Below are positions 54,184 through 62,704 of a stretch of 64,000 nucleotides of DNA, one piece after another. Under the pieces are notes generated by a model. That model saw nothing but the letters and a program-made list of their open reading frames with translations. It did no database searches and was not told the origin of the DNA. Within the stretch, counting starts at the first letter, position 1; each line of letters opens with the position of its first letter. The DNA is taken from NCBI RefSeq assembly GCF_000711975.1, contig NZ_JONT01000004.1:1-64000 (forward strand), given 5' to 3'. Origin of the DNA: Desulfofalx alkaliphila DSM 12257 (GTDB taxonomy: Bacteria > Bacillota > Desulfotomaculia > Desulfotomaculales > Desulfohalotomaculaceae). A program made the position numbers and the translations under genes.

Positions 54184-55848
54184 TTGGCTAAAGAAACCAA
54201 AATATCCATAACCCCTTTGGGGGGATTGGGAGAGATCGGGAAAAACATGATGGTGGTGAGGTACGGTGATAATATTTTATTAATAGACAGCGGATTGTCT
54301 TTTCCGGAAGAGGAAATGTTGGGCATTGATATAGTGATCCCTGACATAACTTATTTGGTGGAAAATAAACATTTGCTGCGCGGTATTGTACTTACCCATG
54401 GTCATGAAGATCATATTGGTTCGCTACCTTATGTATTAAGACAAATAAAAGCCCCGGTGTACGGAACTAAATTAACTCTGGGCTTACTGGCACATAAATT
54501 AAAAGAACACAACCTTTTTGATCAAACACAGTTAAATACTGTAAAACCTAGGGATATAATTCAAGTCGGACCGTTTAAAGTTGAGTTTATAAAAGTATCA
54601 CACAGTATTCCTGATGCGGTTGGATTAGCAATTCACACCCCTGTCGGAACTATTGTGCACACAGGGGATTTTAAAATTGATCAAACCCCGGTGGATGGGG
54701 AAGTAACTGACTTGTACAAACTGGCACAGCTTGGTGAAAAGGGCGTGCTGGTCATGTTATCGGATAGCACTAATGTTGAAAGACCGGGCTATACATTGTC
54801 TGAAAAAATCGTCGGTCACACCTTTGAAGAGGCTTTTCAGAATGCAAAAGAAAGAATTATATTGGCTACTTTTGCATCTAATGTACATCGGTTGCAACAG
54901 GCCATTACCGCTGCCCATAAATATGACCGTAAGGTGGCGGTAATAGGACGGAGTATGTTAAATGTCGTTAACATAGCATGTGAGTTGGGCTATTTACAGA
55001 TACCAGAGGGTACATTGGTGGAATTGGATGAAGCCAGCCGATTACCAAAACACAAACTGGTGTTATTGTGTACCGGCAGCCAAGGGGAACCGATGTCGGC
55101 CCTAACAAGAATTGCAATGGCTGACCACCGCCAGGTAGAAATACTACCCGGTGACACAGTGATTATATCTGCAACACCTATACCGGGGAACGAAAAACTA
55201 GTTGCCCGAGTGGTAGACCTGTTGTTTAAAAAGGGCGCCAATGTAATTTATGAATCAGAATCCGGTATACACGTATCAGGGCACCCTAGCCAGGAAGAAC
55301 TTAAACTGATGTTTAATCTTTTAAAGCCCAAATTTTTTATACCTGTACACGGCGAACACCGTATGCTTGTTAAACATGCAGAGTTAGCCCAAGAAATGGG
55401 TATTCCAAAGGAAAATACCTTTGTGGTTGAAAACGGTACGGTGCTGGAATTTACCAGGCGTCAGGGCAGGGTGGCCGGCAGAGTGCCGGCAGGAAGAGTT
55501 CTTGTGGATGGGTTGGGTGTTGGTGACGTAGGAAATATAGTTCTGCGTGATCGAAAGCAGTTGTCGCAGGACGGTATTTTAATAGTGGTGGTTACAATCA
55601 ACCGAGAAACCGGCCTGGTGGCAGCTGGACCGGATATTGTTTCCAGAGGTTTTGTTTACGTTCGGGAATCTGAAGAGTTAATGGAAGATGCTAAAGAACG
55701 GGTTAAGGTTGCATTGGAAAAGTGCTGTAACCGCAACATTACTGAATGGTCATCAATTAAATCTCAGGTGAGGGATGTATTAGGGAGATTTCTGTATGAA
55801 AAAACCAGGAGAAGGCCGATGATATTACCTATCATTATGGAAGTATAA
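54184..55848 (+). CDS. rnjB: Ribonuclease J
   Basis: A beta-CASP metallo-beta-lactamase nuclease with endo- and 5'-3' exonuclease activity, central to mRNA decay and rRNA maturation. ITPLGGLGEIGKNMMVV opens the protein; the zinc motif is LTHGHEDHIGS; HTGDFKID, LSDSTNVERPGYT, ESEIGIHVSGHPSQEE-like SGIHVSGHPSQEE and FIPVHGEHRML follow; the C-terminal domain is about 110 residues. TTG 54184 lies five bases after GGGAGGTG. The 554-residue length is normal. Position after dapA matches Bacillus rnjB, but the window cannot show whether a second paralogue exists. Confidence 0.94.
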   Translation: MAKETKISITPLGGLGEIGKNMMVVRYGDNILLIDSGLSFPEEEMLGIDIVIPDITYLVENKHLLRGIVLTHGHEDHIGSLPYVLRQIKAPVYGTKLTLGLLAHKLKEHNLFDQTQLNTVKPRDIIQVGPFKVEFIKVSHSIPDAVGLAIHTPVGTIVHTGDFKIDQTPVDGEVTDLYKLAQLGEKGVLVMLSDSTNVERPGYTLSEKIVGHTFEEAFQNAKERIILATFASNVHRLQQAITAAHKYDRKVAVIGRSMLNVVNIACELGYLQIPEGTLVELDEASRLPKHKLVLLCTGSQGEPMSALTRIAMADHRQVEILPGDTVIISATPIPGNEKLVARVVDLLFKKGANVIYESESGIHVSGHPSQEELKLMFNLLKPKFFIPVHGEHRMLVKHAELAQEMGIPKENTFVVENGTVLEFTRRQGRVAGRVPAGRVLVDGLGVGDVGNIVLRDRKQLSQDGILIVVVTINRETGLVAAGPDIVSRGFVYVRESEELMEDAKERVKVALEKCCNRNITEWSSIKSQVRDVLGRFLYEKTRRRPMILPIIMEV

Positions 55849-55865
55849 TTTATTTGCCGATATCG

Positions 55866-55905
55866 GAACCGCAAACCCTTATTATGTAAGGGTTCTGCGG
55901 TTCTT
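55866..55905 (+). terminator. Terminator after RNase J
   Basis: A long stem made of GAACCGCA-AACCCTTA against TAAGGGTT-TGCGGTTC with one bulge, loop TTATG, followed by TTGTTCTGTATTT. Confidence 0.75.
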
Positions 55906-55953
55906 GTTCTGTATTTGACCACATTGAGAATTCAATCAGTGAATTTCTTGATG

Positions 55954-56091
55954 CTAGACACGGGTAAATTCAGTGCCGTTGCATTTAGGGCATGGTGGTA
56001 AAGTATCAGTATTATCGTCTAGCCTAACTAATTGACCACATTTGTTACATTTATAAGTACCAATACCGGGCTTTTCGCCTGTAGTTGGCAT
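55954..56091 (-). CDS. 45-residue zinc-ribbon protein
   Basis: A short minus-strand gene. The product begins MPTTGEKPGIGTYKCNKCGQ and carries two CxxC pairs (C-N-K-C and C-P-K-C) around a LDDNTDTLPP turn, the pattern of small rubredoxin-like or zinc-ribbon proteins widespread in spore formers. A perfect AAAGGAGGTG lies upstream of its ATG (complement of 56098-56107). It is isolated between the convergent RNase J gene and the tepA leader. The function is unknown; zinc binding is inferred from the four cysteines. Confidence 0.85.
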   Translation of the reverse strand: MPTTGEKPGIGTYKCNKCGQLVRLDDNTDTLPPCPKCNGTEFTRV

Positions 56092-56107
56092 ATAATGCAC
56101 CTCCTTT

Positions 56108-56472
56108 CTATGGAAATATCATTCATAATGACAAGTTTCCACAAAACATAGGATTTACCTTTATCTAACAATGTCGGAATATGTTTGAAGAAAGCAATGC
56201 AAATAAGTCTCGACGAATGAATTACTGATATTTGTAGGGACACGAAAGTTAAGTGTGTGGGTGAGGAAGGCGGAACAGGTCCTGAGATATTTACGAATGT
56301 GGAACTTAGGCCAATTTCCCAGGATGGGATTGGCATGTAGAGAATATCAATACAGAGCGAAAATATGGAAGTATAAAAAATTTGGTGTAAGCCAACTCTT
56401 TCTAAATGGGGTGTATTTTTTTATTTGTTGAGCCATAATAACTCAGAAGAACAATGCCAAGGAGTGAACTAC
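56108..56472 (+). other. Unexplained intergenic stretch before tepA
   Basis: No supported gene. Between about 56220 and 56390 the composition changes to purine-rich, GC-richer text (for example GTGTGGGTGAGGAAGGCGGA) and one plus-strand frame stays open for about 70 codons without a usable start or ribosome site. A 12-bp sequence ATGGAAGTATAA near 56368 duplicates the 3' end of the RNase J gene. AAGGAGTGA at 56459-56467 is the tepA ribosome site. Confidence 0.45.
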
Positions 56473-57351
56473 ATGTACGATTTTTACCAGCAGTTTGGAG
56501 AGAATCAGCCTGGGCCAAATTTTATACCTACCACAGGTCCAGTGCCTGGGCCCAACACCACCCCTAGCCCCAACACCCCACTTCCCGGAAGCCCGGGAAC
56601 ACTACCCGGCCAAAGCCCCGGTGCAGTTCCCCAAAACCCAGATACTAATAAACCAAAAAGAGTGGTGGGTCAAGCTAAGGGTACTCTGGATGCTATAAAA
56701 GAACTGGGCACCACAGAATTGCCGGAGGTAAAAAGTAATATTCATTGTATCACCATAGTGGGTCAGGTGGAGGGCCACCTAACTCTGCCCCCTCAAAATA
56801 AAACCACCAAGTATGAGCACATTATTCCCCAATTGGTGGCATTAGAGCAAAGTGATGAGGTAGAAGGGGTTCTGATTATTTTAAATACCGTCGGGGGAGA
56901 CGTGGAAGCCGGCTTGTGTATTGCAGAGATGATCGCCAGTTTGAGCAAACCCACTGTAAGTATTGTTTTAGGTGGGGGACACTCAATTGGAGCGCCCATA
57001 GCTGTATCCAGTGACTATTCATTTATTGCAGAAACCGCCAGTATGACCATTCATCCCATAAGGCTTAACGGACTTGTGATTGGAGTGCCACAAACATATG
57101 AATACTTAGATAAAATGCAAGATAGGGTGGTGCGTTTTGTCACAGAGCATTCTAACATCAAAGAGGAGAAGTTTAGAGAGCTGATGTTCCGCACCGGAGA
57201 ATTGGCCAGAGATATTGGAACGGTACTTATAGGCCGTGATGCGGTGGAGGTAGGGTTGATTGATGAAGTCGGTGCCCTTGGCAAGGCGGTAAAGAAACTT
57301 AATAATTTAATAGAAGAAAGGAAAGGTACGCAGGGGGTGCCATTACAGTGA
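56473..57351 (+). CDS. tepA: ClpP-fold serine protease TepA
   Basis: TepA (YmfB) belongs to the ClpP/SppA-like crotonase-fold family; in Bacillus it has been linked to protein translocation and to degradation of spore small acid-soluble proteins. The catalytic Ser is S171 in [13 protein letters not shown], and [17 protein letters not shown] is the oxyanion region, with a His in [10 protein letters not shown]. From ATG 56473 the product has 292 residues. The N-terminal 65 are an unusual Pro/Gly/Asn-rich low-complexity segment ([18 protein letters not shown]), making it longer than Bacillus TepA (about 245). It overlaps ylzJ by four bases. Confidence 0.9.
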   Translation: MYDFYQQFGENQPGPNFIPTTGPVPGPNTTPSPNTPLPGSPGTLPGQSPGAVPQNPDTNKPKRVVGQAKGTLDAIKELGTTELPEVKSNIHCITIVGQVEGHLTLPPQNKTTKYEHIIPQLVALEQSDEVEGVLIILNTVGGDVEAGLCIAEMIASLSKPTVSIVLGGGHSIGAPIAVSSDYSFIAETASMTIHPIRLNGLVIGVPQTYEYLDKMQDRVVRFVTEHSNIKEEKFRELMFRTGELARDIGTVLIGRDAVEVGLIDEVGALGKAVKKLNNLIEERKGTQGVPLQ

Positions 57352-57560
57352 TATTATATACTCCAATGCAGTTAGAATTGGTTTTAGAAGGCATTGAACC
57401 GCAGTTTAATAATAAACAGCGGGAAGTTAAAATAGGCAGCTCTACGCTTATTGTGGAAGACAGTGCCTGGGGCAGCAGTCGTGTGGTTCGGCTAATTTCT
57501 ACCAATCCAAATGATTACTTAAACCCCCGCTATACACCGGGCACAGAGATTCAAATATAA
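57348..57560 (+). CDS. ylzJ: YlzJ-like protein
   Basis: A 70-residue member of the YlzJ family, function unknown. [16 protein letters not shown] at the N-terminus and [20 protein letters not shown] near the C-terminus are typical. GTG 57348 overlaps the tepA stop (GTGA), so the two are translationally coupled, the same pairing as in Bacillus and Clostridia. A large terminator hairpin follows directly. Confidence 0.9.
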   Translation: MILYTPMQLELVLEGIEPQFNNKQREVKIGSSTLIVEDSAWGSSRVVRLISTNPNDYLNPRYTPGTEIQI

Positions 57561-57562
57561 TG

Positions 57563-57618
57563 AAAAAACTAAGGCTTTCGCCGGCGTCCAAGGGGAGTTG
57601 GCGTAAGCCAAGTTTTTA
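57563..57618 (+). terminator. Terminator of the tepA-ylzJ unit
   Basis: A long imperfect stem, AAAAACT..GGCTTtCGCC against GGCGtAAGCC..AGTTTTT, encloses about 18 nt and ends in a T-run. The A-rich 5' side suggests it can act in both directions. Confidence 0.75.
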
Positions 57619-57695
57619 TATAACACCGTTATTTATACTAAAAAGAGTTAATTATTCTTCCCTGGGTTCATATACATAGCCTCAGGGGTGATGTA

Positions 57696-58481
57696 ATGAC
57701 AGACCTTCAAGGGTTGGTTTTAGGTATAGTACAGGGTTTAGGAGAGTTTTTACCCATTTCCAGCTCCGCACATTTGGTTTTAATACCATGGCTTTTTGGC
57801 TGGCCATATGCGGGATTGGTTTTTGATGTTGCGCTGCACATGGGTACCTTGGTGGCAGTGGTTGCGTTTTTCTGGCGTGATTGGTTGGCTTTGGCAGGGG
57901 ATGGTTTGCGCTTTAAAAGAAGCCAAGGGTGTAAGCTTTTTTGGTACCTGGTTTTAGCCACCATACCGGGTGCAGCATTTGGTTATGTTATGGCAGACTA
58001 TGCAGAGACCCTTTTTCGCACGCCCATCTTAATTGGTACCATGCTTATTATCATGGGTGTCATTTTATATCTAGTTGATAAAAATGCACCAAGCCAAAAG
58101 GAGTTAAAACAAATATCTTTAAAAGACAGCTTAGTTGTAGGGTTCATTCAGGCCTTAGCGATTATTCCGGGTGTATCCCGTGCCGGTGCAACCATGACTG
58201 CCGGTAGGGCAATGGGTATGAAGAGAGAAACAGCGGCTAGGTTTTCTTTTTTATTGTCCACGCCCATTATATTTGGGGCTGGTTTACTGGAACTACAAAA
58301 ACTTACCTTTTCAGATATAGACCGTGCCTTTATGCTTGGGGTAATAACTTCGGCAGTGGTGGGCTTTTTATCAATAAAATTTTTGCTTCGGTACCTAACC
58401 CAAAAAAGCTTCAATATTTTTGTATGGTATCGGTTTGCATTGGGAGCACTGGTTATTATTATAGCCCTGTGGCGGGGATAA
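57696..58481 (+). CDS. uppP: Undecaprenyl-diphosphatase
   Basis: UppP/BacA dephosphorylates the C55 carrier after wall synthesis, completing the cycle begun by UppS, and confers bacitracin tolerance. Eight hydrophobic segments are apparent. The catalytic motifs are GLGEFLPISSSAHLVL near residue 15-30 and IPGVSRAGATMTAG near 160. The 261-residue length is normal. GGGGTGATG surrounds ATG 57696. It stands alone between tepA-ylzJ and convergent coat genes. Confidence 0.96.
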   Translation: MTDLQGLVLGIVQGLGEFLPISSSAHLVLIPWLFGWPYAGLVFDVALHMGTLVAVVAFFWRDWLALAGDGLRFKRSQGCKLFWYLVLATIPGAAFGYVMADYAETLFRTPILIGTMLIIMGVILYLVDKNAPSQKELKQISLKDSLVVGFIQALAIIPGVSRAGATMTAGRAMGMKRETAARFSFLLSTPIIFGAGLLELQKLTFSDIDRAFMLGVITSAVVGFLSIKFLLRYLTQKSFNIFVWYRFALGALVIIIALWRG

Positions 58482-58490
58482 TTAGAAATA

Positions 58491-58515
58491 AGCCACCGGT
58501 GTTTTGCCGGTGGCT
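58491..58515 (-). terminator. Terminator between uppP and the coat genes
   Basis: AGCCACCGG/CCGGTGGCT, 9 bp, loop TGTTTTG. Only the minus-strand side carries a downstream T-rich tract (TATTTCTAATTA), so it mainly serves the CotF-like gene but may also stop uppP transcripts. Confidence 0.65.
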
Positions 58516-58525
58516 ATGGCGGTTA

Positions 58526-58906
58526 TTAATACATTTGCCCGCTGTGGGGCATATGTTGTGGCATTCTCTGCTGTTGGTAGTTACTTGTTCCGTAGTACTG
58601 CTGTTGTTGACTGCTGTTAATAGTATGCATAATTTCATTTTGCATATTATTAATCTTTCTAGAAGCTTGGGATATCTCTTGTTGCTGGGCCATGGTGGGT
58701 TGATACCAACCCCTTTGGTTCATCATATCAAATAATTGTTTTTGTTCATTGTAAGTTTCAGTTAGCACGTTGATATAGCTCTGCCTAAGTTGATTGTTAG
58801 ATGTTTCTAATATTTTCCGATTAATACATTCACAGGTGTATTTTAAATCCATTAACATAGAAGTGGCCAGGTCTTTATCCCTAATTTGATCAAAGGTTTG
58901 TCCCAT
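58526..58906 (-). CDS. CotF-like spore coat protein
   Basis: A 126-residue helical protein of the CotF/spore-coat ferritin-like family. The N-terminus GQTFDQIRDKDLATSMLMDL and the helical middle KILETSNNQLRQSYINVL match family members, in which the coat protein associates with the outer spore layers. The C-terminal 45 residues are Gln/Tyr/Met/Pro-rich (SSQQQQYYGTSNYQQQR), as expected for a structural coat tail. The second ATG (58906) is preferred, nine bases from AGGAGGG; ATG 58912 is too close. Second gene of a minus-strand pair. Confidence 0.88.
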   Translation of the reverse strand: MGQTFDQIRDKDLATSMLMDLKYTCECINRKILETSNNQLRQSYINVLTETYNEQKQLFDMMNQRGWYQPTMAQQQEISQASRKINNMQNEIMHTINSSQQQQYYGTSNYQQQRMPQHMPHSGQMY

Positions 58907-58929
58907 GTTCATTCTCCCTCCTTTTTAGC

Positions 58930-59127
58930 TTATTGCATGTTTACGCCGATATGCCTGGATAGCATTTGGAATGCTTGCATACGTCGATGGGACATTTCCT
59001 GACAGAAAGATTTTAATTGCGGATCTTGACATTCCCGGGCAAAATGGTTAAAACCCATAATATTGGAACCTTCCAGCCGCAGGTGGTCTTCCAAATCTAA
59101 TAATTCGCGCGTTGTAATATTGTTCAT
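58930..59127 (-). CDS. Small spore coat-associated protein
   Basis: A 65-residue helical protein (TTRELLDLEDHLRLEGSNIM, then FCQEMSHRRMQAFQMLSRHI). It resembles the first helical hairpin of CotF-like coat proteins and is commonly encoded next to one. The start ATG at 59127 follows GAGGAGG; a longer open frame upstream lacks a ribosome site. It lies 23 bp upstream of the CotF-like gene on the same strand, so the two should be co-transcribed late in sporulation. Exact function unknown. Confidence 0.82.
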   Translation of the reverse strand: MNNITTRELLDLEDHLRLEGSNIMGFNHFARECQDPQLKSFCQEMSHRRMQAFQMLSRHIGVNMQ

Positions 59128-59181
59128 TCTATTCCTCCTCTCGTAGTAGATATTTACAGTTGTAATATGTACCAAGGAAAA

Positions 59182-59207
59182 AATATTATGCAAGCCTTCT
59201 ATCAGGT
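59182..59207 (-). promoter_or_regulatory. Candidate sigma-K promoter of the coat genes
   Basis: On the minus strand CATAATATT (59190-59182) fits the sigma-K -10 CATAnnnTA except for the last base, and AC at 59207-59206 lies 15 bp upstream. Late mother-cell expression would suit coat genes. Motifs are short; low confidence. Confidence 0.3.
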
Positions 59208-59264
59208 TCATTAAAAAGGGATATGGTAATTTTTGTAGTATATATATCATGGGGGTGTGACAGC

Positions 59265-61532
59265 TTGCGAGTATTACAAAAAATCAAAGATGACCTTAAA
59301 TATGAAATAACCGGAATTATGCTGTTGGCACTGTCACTGCTGGGCCTGGCAAGTTTTTACAGCACATCACTGGGTGCTGTCGGAAATTTTATTGGCAGGG
59401 TATTGCTTGGCATTTGTGGCGAGGGCCGAATAATTTTCCCGGTTTTACTGGGCGTTTTTGGAGTACGCTTAATAATGCAAAGAAACAGGTCAACAATATC
59501 AGTGAAGGTATACGGTGGAGTACTCTTGTTTTTTATTGTGCTCACCCTATTGCATATCCAATACCCGGTGGAAGAGGCCTTTGCCTTAGGTTATCAGGGT
59601 TTGGGTGGAGGGTTAATAGGTGCACTTTTTAGTTATTTGCTGCAACATGCCTTTGGCCAGGCCGGAACATACATTATATTAATTGCGGCCTCATTGGTAG
59701 CCTTGTTACTGTTAACCAACAGGCCACTGTCTGATTTGACCTCTGATTTTGTAACCAAAGGCAAATCAAGGTTGACGGCAGCCAAAGATTCATTGACAAA
59801 TTTTTTATTTACTGAAGTTGAGGAAGAAGTGCCTGCAAAGGGACAAAATAATAACGGTAATAACCAACATGAAATTACATATTTCGCAAACAATAGTGAA
59901 ACAGACAATGCTGTGCAAGGCAAATCCCAAAACAGTGAAGGGTGGGTTCACTCAGAAGCGGTTATTAAAATAGATGAAAGTCAATCTGGCATTAATGAAT
60001 CAGAAAGTGGAGATGCTGAGGAGCCGTGGAATAGCCGGCAGGCACCTGTCACCTATACGCAGCTCTCTATAGATGATGTTCCACGATATCAGCTACCGCC
60101 TTTGACATTGTTATCGCGACCAAACCAGCCTAAGGTGGGAAAAGGAAAAAAGAATATAAATGAGCGCGTAAAAACCTTAGAAAGCACAATGGCAGACTTT
60201 GGTATTAATGCAAAGGTTACCCATGTATCAATGGGGCCGGCCATAACCAGGTTTGAAATTCAACCGCCCTCCGGTGTAAAAGTAAGTCGCATCGTTAGTT
60301 TGGCTGATGACATAGCTCTTTCAATGGCTGCCCCAGATGTGCGTATAGAGGCACCTATACCTGGCAAAGCAGCCATCGGTATCGAGGTGCCTAACGATGA
60401 GATATCTATGGTGCATTTGCGTGACCTGCTTGAAAGCAGGGAATTTGTTCAATCTACCTCAAAGTTGACCATTGCCTTAGGACAAGATATTGCAGGTAAT
60501 GCAGTGGTTGCAGATTTAAGCAAGATGCCCCATGTCCTAATTGCAGGGGCAACGGGGGCAGGAAAAAGTGTTTGTTTGAATACTTTAATTGCCAGTATCT
60601 TGTTTAAAGCTACTCCCGATGAAGTTAAGTTGATGATGATTGACCCCAAAATGGTTGAGTTGGCAAACTACAACGGCATACCTCATCTGGTTTCTCCTGT
60701 GGTTACAAATGCTAAAAAAGCTGCAACTTCTCTGCGGTGGGCTGTGAAGGAGATGGAGCGCCGATATAGCTTATTTGCTGAAATGGGGGTACGGGATATT
60801 AACAGATACAATAGCATAATCAAAGCCCAGGCACCGGACAAGGCGCAAAATCGACTACCCCTAATCGTTATAATAATAGATGAATTGGCAGACTTGATGA
60901 TGGTTGCACCCGCTGACGTGGAAGATGCGGTATGTCGCTTAGCTCAGATGGCCCGGGCTGCCGGTATACACTTGGTGGTGGCCACACAGCGGCCATCTGT
61001 TGATGTTATAACCGGCTTGATAAAGGCTAATATTCCTTCCCGAATATCCTTTGCGGTGTCATCGCAGGTTGACTCGCGTACTATCTTGGATATTGCCGGA
61101 GCGGAGAAACTGCTGGGTAAAGGAGATATGCTGTTTTTCCCGGTGGGAGCCCCTAAACCTGTGAGATTGCAGGGTGCCTTTCTTTCAGACAAGGAAGTGG
61201 AAGATTTAGTGGAATTTTTAAAGAAACAGGCAAAGCCGCATTACAATGAAGAAATAACCAAAGAAGAACCCCTAGAGGACCAGTCACCTCCCCTGGAGGA
61301 TGAGCTTTTGCCTACAGCTGCAAAAATATTAATAGAACAGGGACAGGCATCAATATCCATGTTACAGCGGCGGTTACATATCGGTTATGCCCGGGCAGCC
61401 AGGCTAATAGATATTATGGAACAACGGGGCATCGTGGGCGGCTATGAAGGCAGCAAACCCCGTGCGGTATTGATGACACTGGAGCAGTACTATCAAACCT
61501 TTAATGACCGGCAATCTCCTCCGGAGAGTTAA
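59265..61532 (+). CDS. spoIIIE: DNA translocase FtsK/SpoIIIE
   Basis: Hexameric DNA pump that moves the chromosome across the division or sporulation septum. The N-terminus has four or five membrane helices (to about residue 155), then a variable acidic linker (about 160-290), the alpha/beta motor with Walker A GATGAGKSVCLN (about 427-438), Walker B IIIDELADLMM and ATQRPSVDVITGLIKANI, and a gamma winged helix (RRLHIGYARAARLIDIMEQR) that reads polar DNA motifs. TTG 59265 follows GGGGTGTGA; an upstream ATG 59223 has no ribosome site. 755 residues, in the SpoIIIE size range. Confidence 0.95.
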   Translation: MRVLQKIKDDLKYEITGIMLLALSLLGLASFYSTSLGAVGNFIGRVLLGICGEGRIIFPVLLGVFGVRLIMQRNRSTISVKVYGGVLLFFIVLTLLHIQYPVEEAFALGYQGLGGGLIGALFSYLLQHAFGQAGTYIILIAASLVALLLLTNRPLSDLTSDFVTKGKSRLTAAKDSLTNFLFTEVEEEVPAKGQNNNGNNQHEITYFANNSETDNAVQGKSQNSEGWVHSEAVIKIDESQSGINESESGDAEEPWNSRQAPVTYTQLSIDDVPRYQLPPLTLLSRPNQPKVGKGKKNINERVKTLESTMADFGINAKVTHVSMGPAITRFEIQPPSGVKVSRIVSLADDIALSMAAPDVRIEAPIPGKAAIGIEVPNDEISMVHLRDLLESREFVQSTSKLTIALGQDIAGNAVVADLSKMPHVLIAGATGAGKSVCLNTLIASILFKATPDEVKLMMIDPKMVELANYNGIPHLVSPVVTNAKKAATSLRWAVKEMERRYSLFAEMGVRDINRYNSIIKAQAPDKAQNRLPLIVIIIDELADLMMVAPADVEDAVCRLAQMARAAGIHLVVATQRPSVDVITGLIKANIPSRISFAVSSQVDSRTILDIAGAEKLLGKGDMLFFPVGAPKPVRLQGAFLSDKEVEDLVEFLKKQAKPHYNEEITKEEPLEDQSPPLEDELLPTAAKILIEQGQASISMLQRRLHIGYARAARLIDIMEQRGIVGGYEGSKPRAVLMTLEQYYQTFNDRQSPPES

Positions 61533-61634
61533 TACATTTAGGCCCTTGTTAGGTAAGGGAAAACAGTTTTCTGGCAAGCAGGAATAAATAATTATTATCT
61601 AGAATAATCACAATATAGACGGAAGGCTTTGGCA

Positions 61635-62699
61635 ATGTATAAAGATATTACTATAGAAGAGGCATTAAAAATTAGCAATGCCTGCTACATAGATTTACGT
61701 TCAGAAATAGAATACGACGAAGACACTCTGCCGGGTGCAGTAAACTTACCTCTCTTTAACAGCGAAGAAAGAGCCCGCATTGGCACCCTATTCAAGAATG
61801 AAGGGGAGGAAAGGGCAAAACAACTGGGTCTAGAATTGGCAGGACCTAAGCTGAAAGACCTTTACCTAGAAATAAAGGAAAGGTCTAAAAATAAAGTGCC
61901 GGTTATTTTTTGTTGGAGAGGGGGAATGCGCAGCCAGTTTGTGGCTGCTGTATTATCTAGCTTAGGTGTTAACTTTGTAAGAATTATAGGCGGGTATAAA
62001 TCATACAGAAGATGGGTATTTAATTACCTTAATCAAGAAGAACTGCCCCATAAGGCAGTGGTTTTACACGGTTTAACCGGGGTTGGTAAAACCCATGTTT
62101 TAGAGAAGTTAGAAAAAAAGGGAGCTCCTGTGTTAGATTTAGAGGGCTTAGCCTGCAACAGGGGTTCAGTATTTGGCAATATAAATATGCCCCCTTCACC
62201 GGGACAAAAAAAATTTGAATCTTTAATTGTAGATAAATTAGAAACCTTTGCGCCAAGTAAATATTTTATAGTTGAATGCGAAGGAAAAAGACTAGGTAAT
62301 TTACTGGTACCGCAGGTGATAACAAAAAAAATAAATAGCGGTTATAAAATACTTTTATACGCAAAACTAAGCACTAGGGTAAACAGGATTATAGAGGATT
62401 ATACCGTTGGCCTAAATCACAATATAAAGGAACTGCAAATATCTACCACAAGGTTAGCTAAAAGATTGGGGTGGAAAAAGGTAGAAGAAATAAACCTGTT
62501 ATTAGAAGAAGAAAATTTTACAGAGGCATTTAGCTATCTTTTAACATTTTACTATGATCCTCTATATAAATACCCTCAACAACCGGACGAAAACTATAAT
62601 CTATGTGTAGAATGTGAAGATCTTGACCAAGCGGCCGAAGAAATATATCAGCATATTAAAAAACTACCAGGGTACAATGATGTAAGGAACAGGAGGTGA
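61635..62699 (+). CDS. mnmH: tRNA 2-selenouridine synthase MnmH
   Basis: MnmH (YbbB/SelU) replaces sulfur by selenium at the 2-position of wobble uridine in tRNAs for Lys, Glu and Gln, via a geranylated intermediate, using selenophosphate. An N-terminal rhodanese domain has the catalytic Cys C93 in VIFCWRGGMRSQF; a P-loop domain follows with HGLTGVGKTHVLEKL near 145-160 and LEGLACNRGSVFG. The 354-residue length is normal. ATG 61635 lies eight bases after GGAAGG. It implies selenophosphate synthesis elsewhere in the genome. Confidence 0.94.
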   Translation: MYKDITIEEALKISNACYIDLRSEIEYDEDTLPGAVNLPLFNSEERARIGTLFKNEGEERAKQLGLELAGPKLKDLYLEIKERSKNKVPVIFCWRGGMRSQFVAAVLSSLGVNFVRIIGGYKSYRRWVFNYLNQEELPHKAVVLHGLTGVGKTHVLEKLEKKGAPVLDLEGLACNRGSVFGNINMPPSPGQKKFESLIVDKLETFAPSKYFIVECEGKRLGNLLVPQVITKKINSGYKILLYAKLSTRVNRIIEDYTVGLNHNIKELQISTTRLAKRLGWKKVEEINLLLEEENFTEAFSYLLTFYYDPLYKYPQQPDENYNLCVECEDLDQAAEEIYQHIKKLPGYNDVRNRR

Positions 62700-62704
62700 C
62701 ACCT

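Noticed and set aside
56028-56336. 102-codon minus-strand frame before tepA
   Set aside because: It overlaps the zinc-ribbon gene in another frame and lacks a ribosome site.
56204-56408. Plus-strand open frame of about 70 codons before tepA
   Set aside because: No usable start or ribosome site and no recognisable protein; kept only as part of the unexplained segment.
56108-56424. Group II intron or insertion-sequence remnant
   Set aside because: The purine-rich text is suggestive, but I could not find a domain V hairpin, reverse-transcriptase motif, terminal repeats or target duplication.
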